Made by a program: the position numbers and the translations under genes
Source of the DNA: Deltaproteobacteria bacterium
GTDB lineage: Bacteria > JAEEML01
DNA: 8,508 bases
Assembly: GCA_016283195.1 (NCBI GenBank)
Contig: JAEEML010000078.1
Coordinates: 1-8,508 of the forward strand
Direction of reading: 5' to 3'
The notes under the pieces: generated by a model
Told to the model about the DNA's origin: nothing
Seen by the model: the letters and a program-made list of their open reading frames with translations, nothing else
Databases searched by the model: none
In this document: piece by piece, positions 4,882 through 8,508 of the stretch
Layout: every line of letters starts with the position of its first letter
How positions within the stretch are numbered: the stretch's first letter is position 1

Positions 4882-7392
4882 ATGGAAATAGAACTAAAAA
4901 ATAAATTAGCCCTGGTGAGTAATGAAGGCTCTTTTACTTATAGGGAACTTTTTGGCCTGAGTGACCTTTTGGCGCAAAACTTTCCCGGAGGCGGAGCGAA
5001 AATAGCTATTTTCAGTGAGAACAGCGCTTTTTGGCTGATGGCGCTCTACGGAGCCTGGCGGGCAGGCAATGTGCCGGTGCCGGTTGATTATCTGGCCACT
5101 GCCGAAGAGCTGGCTTATATGCTGGACGATGCCGCCCCGGCGCTTATTTGCTGCTCCGACAAAACCCGTGAAGTGGCAGAAAAAGCCTGTAATATGGCTA
5201 AAGTTGACTGCCGCATTTTTAATTTGTCCGCTTTTAAATTGCCCGCTGAATTTCCCAAAGCAGCCGAGGGGCTTTGCCGCGCCGATGATGAGGATGCCCT
5301 CCTGCTTTATACTTCCGGCACTACCGGCTCGCCCAAAGGTGTGCCGCTCACTTTTAGAAATATAAAGTCCAATATAGATGCGGTTTGCGGCCGGCCGATT
5401 ATCGCTTTTAACGGCGAAACGGTGATGGGGGTGCCCATTTACGATGAAGATACCCGCTGCCTTATTTTGTTGCCTCTTCACCACATATTGCCCCTTTTGG
5501 GTACCGGGGTTATGCCCCTTTATAATGGCGGCACGCTCTATATCTGCCCCTCGCTTTCCGGTGACGATATTCGTTATATAATGAATACTTATCACATTAC
5601 TCACATGGTTGGTGTGCCGCGGCTCTACTCGGTGATTTGCCAAGGTATTAAAAATATTGTCATGAGTAAAGCGCCGACCAGAGCGCTCTATCACCTCTCC
5701 AGAAAGGTGGATTCCCTAAAATTTTCCCGGACTATATTTAAAGCTGTGCAAAATAAATTTGGCGGCGCTTTAAAATACTGTGTTTGCGGCGGTGCGGCTT
5801 TGGATCCGGAAACAGCGCGCGACCTTAGGGCCTTTGGTTTTGAGCTTTTGGAAGGTTTTGGTATGACCGAAGCCTCGCCGATGATCTCCTTTACCCGCCC
5901 GGGGCGCACTAAAATCGGCACGGCCGGGGAGATTGTTCCCGGCGTGGAAGTAAAAACCATTGACGGCGAGCTGGTGGCGCGCGGCGCCAATATTATGGCC
6001 GGCTATTACAATCGCCCGGAAGAGACGGCCGAAATAATTAAAGACGGCTGGCTGCATACCGGCGATTTGGGCTTTGTCGATGAAGCTGGTTATGTCACCA
6101 TCACCGGTAGATCCAAAGAAATTATTGTTCTGCCTAACGGCAAAAATATTAACCCGCTGGAAATAGAAGAAAAACTGGAGAGCTTTACTCCTTTCCTGGC
6201 TGAAACGGCCGTATTGCTGCACGGCGGCCAGTTGCACGCCATTTTGGTGCCCAATGAAAAAGCCCTTGCCGCTGCCGGAATTGTCAATATCGAAGAAGCT
6301 ATATGCAGCCAAATTATCGACCCTTATAACCGCCAGGCTTCACCGGCCAAGAGACTCATGGGCTATTCCATTTGCCATTTGGAGTTGCCGCGCACCAGAA
6401 TGGGCAAATTGCGCCGCTTCCAACTGGAAGAAATTCTTAATAAAACTATGGCCGGTGAGCGCGAATCGGAAAACGGCGATGTGGAAAATGTTTCGCCGGC
6501 CGGGCAAACTTTAATCAATTATTTAACAAAAATAACCGGGATAAAAGTGCGCCTGAATCACCATCTTGAGCTAAATCTTGGGCTTGATTCTTTGGATAAA
6601 GTTACCCTTCTCGCCTTTATAGAAGATACCTATGGCCTGAAGATGAGCGAGCAGCAACTGGCGGAATATGCCCATATCGGTGACCTCCTCGCTTTTATTG
6701 AAAAAAATATGACCCAGCTTAGTGCCCATGAAGAGGATTGGCACACTCTCTTGCAAAAGGGCGAAAATCTGCCCATGCCCAGAAGCAGTTTTATGCACTC
6801 GTTTTTAAAGAGCCTGGCTGCTTTAACTGCGCGTATTTGTTTCCGTTTAAAACTTTCAGGCCAGGAGAATCTGCCGCAAGATCCGGTGATTATCGCCGCC
6901 AACCACCAGAGCTATGCCGACGGGCTCCTGCTCTCCATGCTGATGGATCGCCGCACCTTCAAACGCACGGTGATTATTGCCAAAGAAAAGCATTTTAATT
7001 TGAAATTTTTGAAGTTTTTGGCCAGACGCTGCAATATTATTCTCATGGATATTAATTCCAATGTCAAAGAGTCCATGCAAAAGATGGCCCAGGCCCTTAA
7101 AAAGGGTTACAACGTGATAATTTTCCCGGAAGGCACGCGCTCCAGTGATGGGCAAGTGGCTAATTTTAAACGTAGTTTTGCTATCGTGAGCTCCGAGCTT
7201 GAAGTGCCTGTAGTGCCGGCGGTTATTGACGGCGCCTCTAAAGCTATCCCCAAAGGGCGCATTTTGCCCCGCCTCTTTTCAAAAATATCAGTGCGCTTTT
7301 TGCCGCCCGTTGCCGGTAACGAAAAAGATTATCAAAAACTTACCCATGAAGTGCAGGAAGAAATAGAATCGGCTTTAAAGAAAGCGGCTTGA
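4882..7392 (+). CDS. Fused acyl-activating enzyme / acyl carrier protein / PlsC acyltransferase
   Basis: An 836-residue three-domain protein. Residues 1-525 are an adenylate-forming acyl-CoA/acyl-ACP synthetase: P-loop YTSGTTGSPKG (143-153), LEGFGMTE (323-330), HTGDLG (392-397), hinge GRSKEIIVLPNGKNINP (409-425), and Lys509 in TRMGKLRR, the expected adenylation lysine. Residues about 540-610 are an acyl carrier domain with phosphopantetheine Ser570 in LGLDSLDK. Residues about 640-836 are a PlsC-type acyltransferase with NHQSYAD (674-680, the H-x4-D motif), FPEGTR (748-753) and PVVPAVIDG (776-784). It probably activates a fatty acid, loads it on its own carrier domain and transfers it to a lysophospholipid or similar acceptor at the inner membrane. 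E. coli Aas combines the same two enzymatic activities but in the opposite order. No LplT-like transporter domain is present. ATG 4882 has AAGGAG (4869-4874) at 7 nt. It is divergent from pssA. Exact substrates are unproven. Confidence 0.92.
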   Translation: MEIELKNKLALVSNEGSFTYRELFGLSDLLAQNFPGGGAKIAIFSENSAFWLMALYGAWRAGNVPVPVDYLATAEELAYMLDDAAPALICCSDKTREVAEKACNMAKVDCRIFNLSAFKLPAEFPKAAEGLCRADDEDALLLYTSGTTGSPKGVPLTFRNIKSNIDAVCGRPIIAFNGETVMGVPIYDEDTRCLILLPLHHILPLLGTGVMPLYNGGTLYICPSLSGDDIRYIMNTYHITHMVGVPRLYSVICQGIKNIVMSKAPTRALYHLSRKVDSLKFSRTIFKAVQNKFGGALKYCVCGGAALDPETARDLRAFGFELLEGFGMTEASPMISFTRPGRTKIGTAGEIVPGVEVKTIDGELVARGANIMAGYYNRPEETAEIIKDGWLHTGDLGFVDEAGYVTITGRSKEIIVLPNGKNINPLEIEEKLESFTPFLAETAVLLHGGQLHAILVPNEKALAAAGIVNIEEAICSQIIDPYNRQASPAKRLMGYSICHLELPRTRMGKLRRFQLEEILNKTMAGERESENGDVENVSPAGQTLINYLTKITGIKVRLNHHLELNLGLDSLDKVTLLAFIEDTYGLKMSEQQLAEYAHIGDLLAFIEKNMTQLSAHEEDWHTLLQKGENLPMPRSSFMHSFLKSLAALTARICFRLKLSGQENLPQDPVIIAANHQSYADGLLLSMLMDRRTFKRTVIIAKEKHFNLKFLKFLARRCNIILMDINSNVKESMQKMAQALKKGYNVIIFPEGTRSSDGQVANFKRSFAIVSSELEVPVVPAVIDGASKAIPKGRILPRLFSKISVRFLPPVAGNEKDYQKLTHEVQEEIESALKKAA

Positions 7393-7415
7393 AAGTTTAT
7401 TTAGGCGCTTTTTTT
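7381..7415 (+). terminator. Weak candidate terminator after the fusion gene
   Basis: AAAGCG (7381-7386), overlapping the last codons, can pair with CGCTTT (7406-7411), and the T-run continues to 7415. The stem is only 6 bp with a loop of about 19 nt, so stability is doubtful. It sits in the 8-bp space between two convergent stop codons and would extend into the end of the FmdB gene. Confidence 0.3.
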
Positions 7416-7694
7416 GGCTTCGCCGGCCGGGGCTGCTGCTGCTTTTTTTACATCACTTTCGCTTAAATGCTCAGTTACTTCGCCGCCGCTCTTATTTTCG
7501 GCATGGCGGCTTTTGGGCGGATTATCGGTGGCATACCAGCCGGTGCCTTTTAAAATAAAAGAGGTGTGGCTCACCAGGCGGTGAGTATCGGGAGAGCCGC
7601 ACTTGGGGCAGGTGGCCTGGGGCTCGGCGGTAATCTTTTGAATTTCTTCAAAAACATTCTCACATTTATTGCAACGATATTCATAGATAGGCAT
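7401..7694 (-). CDS. FmdB-family zinc ribbon protein
   Basis: A 97-residue small cytoplasmic protein of the FmdB (putative regulatory protein) zinc-ribbon family. The start MPIYEYRC is the family hallmark. Cys8 and Cys11 (CNKC) and Cys29 and Cys32 (CPKC) form the metal site, followed by the typical FILKGTGWYATD (about 46-57). The remainder is a low-complexity Lys/Ala/Glu tail ending KKSA. The family is widespread and its role is not well established; despite the name, regulation of formamidase applies to few members. I chose ATG 7692-7694 because GGAGGAGG (7700-7707) lies 5 nt upstream; an in-frame TTG at 7709 would place the start over that binding site. The gene converges on the acyl-activating fusion gene, 8 bp apart, and has its own promoter. 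Confidence 0.93.
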   Translation of the reverse strand: MPIYEYRCNKCENVFEEIQKITAEPQATCPKCGSPDTHRLVSHTSFILKGTGWYATDNPPKSRHAENKSGGEVTEHLSESDVKKAAAAPAGEAKKSA

Positions 7695-7699
7695 TTTTT

Positions 7700-7707
7700 C
7701 CTCCTCC
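7700..7707 (-). promoter_or_regulatory. Strong ribosome binding site GGAGGAGG deciding the FmdB start
   Basis: GGAGGAGG on the minus strand ends 5 nt before ATG 7692-7694. It rules out the longer TTG-initiated form, whose first codons would be this site. Confidence 0.8.
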
Positions 7708-7720
7708 AAATACCAGAGCC

Positions 7721-7749
7721 TAGATAGGCACGCGGCGGCAAGTTGTCAA
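7721..7749 (-). promoter_or_regulatory. Candidate promoter for the FmdB gene
   Basis: On the minus strand, a consensus -35 TTGACA (7744-7749) is followed after exactly 17 bp by TATCTA (7721-7726), a fair -10. The start point would be near 7714, close upstream of the ribosome binding site, giving a leader of roughly 20 nt. Confidence 0.5.
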
Positions 7750-7803
7750 GAGGCAGAGTTTTTTAATCAGGCTTTTCTTTGGGCCTTAAAGGCATAATCA
7801 GCT

Positions 7804-7824
7804 ATGTCAAAATCTCCTTGACAT
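7804..7824. promoter_or_regulatory. Perfect inverted repeat ATGTCAA-N7-TTGACAT
   Basis: Two perfect 7-bp arms (7804-7810 and 7818-7824) are separated by 7 bp, upstream of the membrane-anchored gene at 7877 and divergent from the FmdB gene. The right arm contains a consensus -35 TTGACA (7818-7823), but no good -10 is seen at 16-18 bp. It could be an operator for a dimeric regulator covering a -35 box. There is no T-run, so it is not a terminator. Confidence 0.4.
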
Positions 7825-7876
7825 TACCACATAGTTTTTGCTTGTTTTAGATGGCTTCTTTCCTTAGAGGAGTGCA

Positions 7877-8203
7877 ATGAAGACTAAAGCAATGCTTTTG
7901 AGCCTTTTGGGCTTAATATGCCTTATTTTTTGCGCTCTGCTTTTTTACAACTGGCAGGCCGCACCGGGGCTCATGGCTAAGTACAATAGCCAGTCGAAAA
8001 AAAAGGCAGAAGAACCGCAGCTACTACTAGATGAGCAATATGCCGACATTCCGGCTACCGAAAGAAAATTTCATATTTCCCTCACCAAAGCTAAAGAGCA
8101 GCTTTCATATTATAATGAAAATGATACGGTAACCATTCACATAAAGAAATCAGATTTTGACCAAGAGTTGTCGCTTTTTACAAACCGACCCGCTGTGCTT
8201 TAA
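7877..8203 (+). CDS. Membrane-anchored protein of unknown function, apparently truncated and fused to Rhs DNA
   Basis: I do not recognise this 108-residue frame. The ATG has a strong AGAGGAG site at 5-nt spacing, so it is very likely translated. Residues about 5-25 are a single hydrophobic segment after MKTK, making an N-terminal signal anchor; no valid lipobox is seen. The rest is a polar region with a Lys-rich stretch (about 40-46) and the sequence FHISLTKAKEQLSYY. The last 11 or so residues (from about LSLFTNRP) are read out of frame through DNA that, in the frame of positions divisible by 3, encodes an Rhs core fragment starting RFLQTDP near 8172. The original 3' end therefore appears to be lost, with a junction near 8160-8171. 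The protein is most likely a truncated relic, although a short form could still be made. Confidence 0.55.
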   Translation: MKTKAMLLSLLGLICLIFCALLFYNWQAAPGLMAKYNSQSKKKAEEPQLLLDEQYADIPATERKFHISLTKAKEQLSYYNENDTVTIHIKKSDFDQELSLFTNRPAVL

Positions 8204-8315
8204 AGCCGGCGATGAGAATCTTTACCGCTATGTGGGCAACAACGCGGTGAATAGAGTGGACCCGGAGGGGCTAACACCTGCCATTATTCCAATAGGTATA
8301 TGGGGGTGGACTTAG
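8169..8315 (+). pseudogene. Rhs/YD-repeat core fragment with C-terminal tip (remnant)
   Basis: This frame encodes the end of an Rhs repeat-associated core: RFLQTDP, then NLYRYVGNN, then NRVDPEGL, followed by a short tip TPAIIPIGIWGWT and TAG 8313-8315. In intact Rhs proteins the DPxGL motif ends the conserved core and is followed by a variable toxin tip. Here only about 36 core residues remain, with no start codon, signal or YD repeats, and stops lie upstream in the same frame (8130 and 8142). Two core positions differ from the usual pattern: DPLC where DPLG is expected, and GNNAVN where GNNPVN is expected. It overlaps the end of the frame starting at 7877. The tip probably continued in another frame through a five-G run (8302-8306) to TAG 8384-8386. 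An orphan Rhs C-terminal cassette is the likely origin. Confidence 0.75.
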
Positions 8316-8386
8316 CTTTAGAGGTACTGGCAGCAGCTATGGGTGGTGCTTTATTGGCTCCTCTGGTTGAGTGCTTAGGAAGATAG
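8300..8386 (+). pseudogene. Probable frameshifted continuation of the Rhs tip
   Basis: A 28-codon frame from ATG 8300 to TAG 8384-8386 reads MGVDLALEVLAAAMGGALLA and then APLVECLGR-like residues to the stop, a hydrophobic, helix-prone segment. Its reading frame would follow directly from the Rhs fragment if one G were added to the five-G run at 8302-8306 (or by a -1 slip there). It ends 2 bp before the next gene's ATG. The nearest AGG is only 3 nt from its own ATG, so independent translation is less likely than a broken tip. Confidence 0.4.
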
Positions 8387-8388
8387 AT

Positions 8389-8508
8389 ATGGAATTATAT
8401 GAGGTTTTAATTGCAGGAATGGAAGATATTATTTCTTCGTTAGATAATTTCAATAAAGCCACAGCACAAAATTATGGTGCTTCACCACTGTGCTCATATA
8501 CCGAGGCA
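8389..8508 (+). CDS. Start of a small unknown gene, possible Rhs immunity gene (partial)
   Basis: An open frame of 40 codons runs to the window end without a stop. It begins MELYEVLIAGMEDIISSLDN and looks like a soluble, helix-forming protein with no signal peptide. ATG 8389-8391 has AGGAAG (8377-8382) at 6-nt spacing and lies 2 bp after the stop of the tip frame. Local AT content is higher than in the housekeeping genes, as often seen for cassette genes. A small gene placed directly behind an Rhs tip is commonly the immunity gene for that toxin, which is my inference from position only. I do not recognise the family from this N-terminal part. Confidence 0.6.
   Translation, partial: MELYEVLIAGMEDIISSLDNFNKATAQNYGASPLCSYTEA

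Noticed and set aside
4906-5694. 262-codon minus-strand open frame inside the acyl-activating fusion gene
   Set aside because: It lies fully antisense to a gene with strong conserved motifs, its translation is rich in His, Arg and Gly without recognisable domains, and it has no ribosome binding site.
5770-6312. 180-codon minus-strand open frame
   Set aside because: Antisense shadow of the adenylation domain; no motif or start signal of its own.
7695-7709. TTG start at 7709 for the FmdB gene
   Set aside because: It would use the strong GGAGGAGG site as coding sequence; the family always begins MPxYEY.

Overview
The window (8,508 bp, mid GC) looks like part of a Gram-negative (diderm) bacterial chromosome. 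The evidence is a predicted lipoprotein with a sulfatase-modifying-factor fold, an exported protein with a GlyGly-Cys C-terminal sorting tail, phosphatidylserine synthase and an Rhs-type remnant. Such a mix is common in deltaproteobacterial or Myxococcota-like lineages. The sequence alone does not fix the taxon. Coding density is high, and no RNA gene, CRISPR array or insertion sequence is visible.

Layout. Positions 2-211 (+) are the C-terminal end of a Tim44-like-domain protein with a zinc ribbon, followed 22 bp later by lipB (234-926, +), which makes protein-bound octanoate for lipoate synthesis. Converging on it is a four-gene minus-strand operon read from 4602 down to 951: pssA (CDP-diacylglycerol-serine phosphatidyltransferase); a 585-residue exported protein with a CTERM anchor, whose GTG start lies inside the end of pssA; a SUMF1-fold lipoprotein; and a 66-residue protein of unknown function. 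A well-formed sigma70-type promoter lies upstream of pssA. Divergent from pssA is a large fused gene (4882-7392, +) carrying an acyl-activating (AMP-binding) domain, an acyl carrier protein domain and a PlsC acyltransferase domain. The 279-bp gap between these two lipid genes holds a strikingly symmetric operator-like dyad with four TTGTA half-sites.

An FmdB-type zinc-ribbon gene (7694-7401, -) follows, converging on the fusion gene. The right end (7877-8508) is the accessory part. It holds a membrane-anchored open reading frame whose 3' end appears to have been replaced, then a short fragment of an Rhs/YD-repeat core ending in DPEGL, a short tip that is probably frameshifted, and the start of a small gene with a good ribosome binding site that runs off the window. 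This arrangement resembles an orphan Rhs C-terminal module with a candidate immunity gene.

Taken together, the central block is about membrane phospholipid assembly. pssA commits CDP-diacylglycerol to phosphatidylserine (and so phosphatidylethanolamine), while the fusion enzyme probably activates free fatty acids and transfers them to a glycerol-lipid acceptor. The two are arranged for joint control from the shared intergenic region. The surface proteins downstream of pssA appear to be co-transcribed with it.
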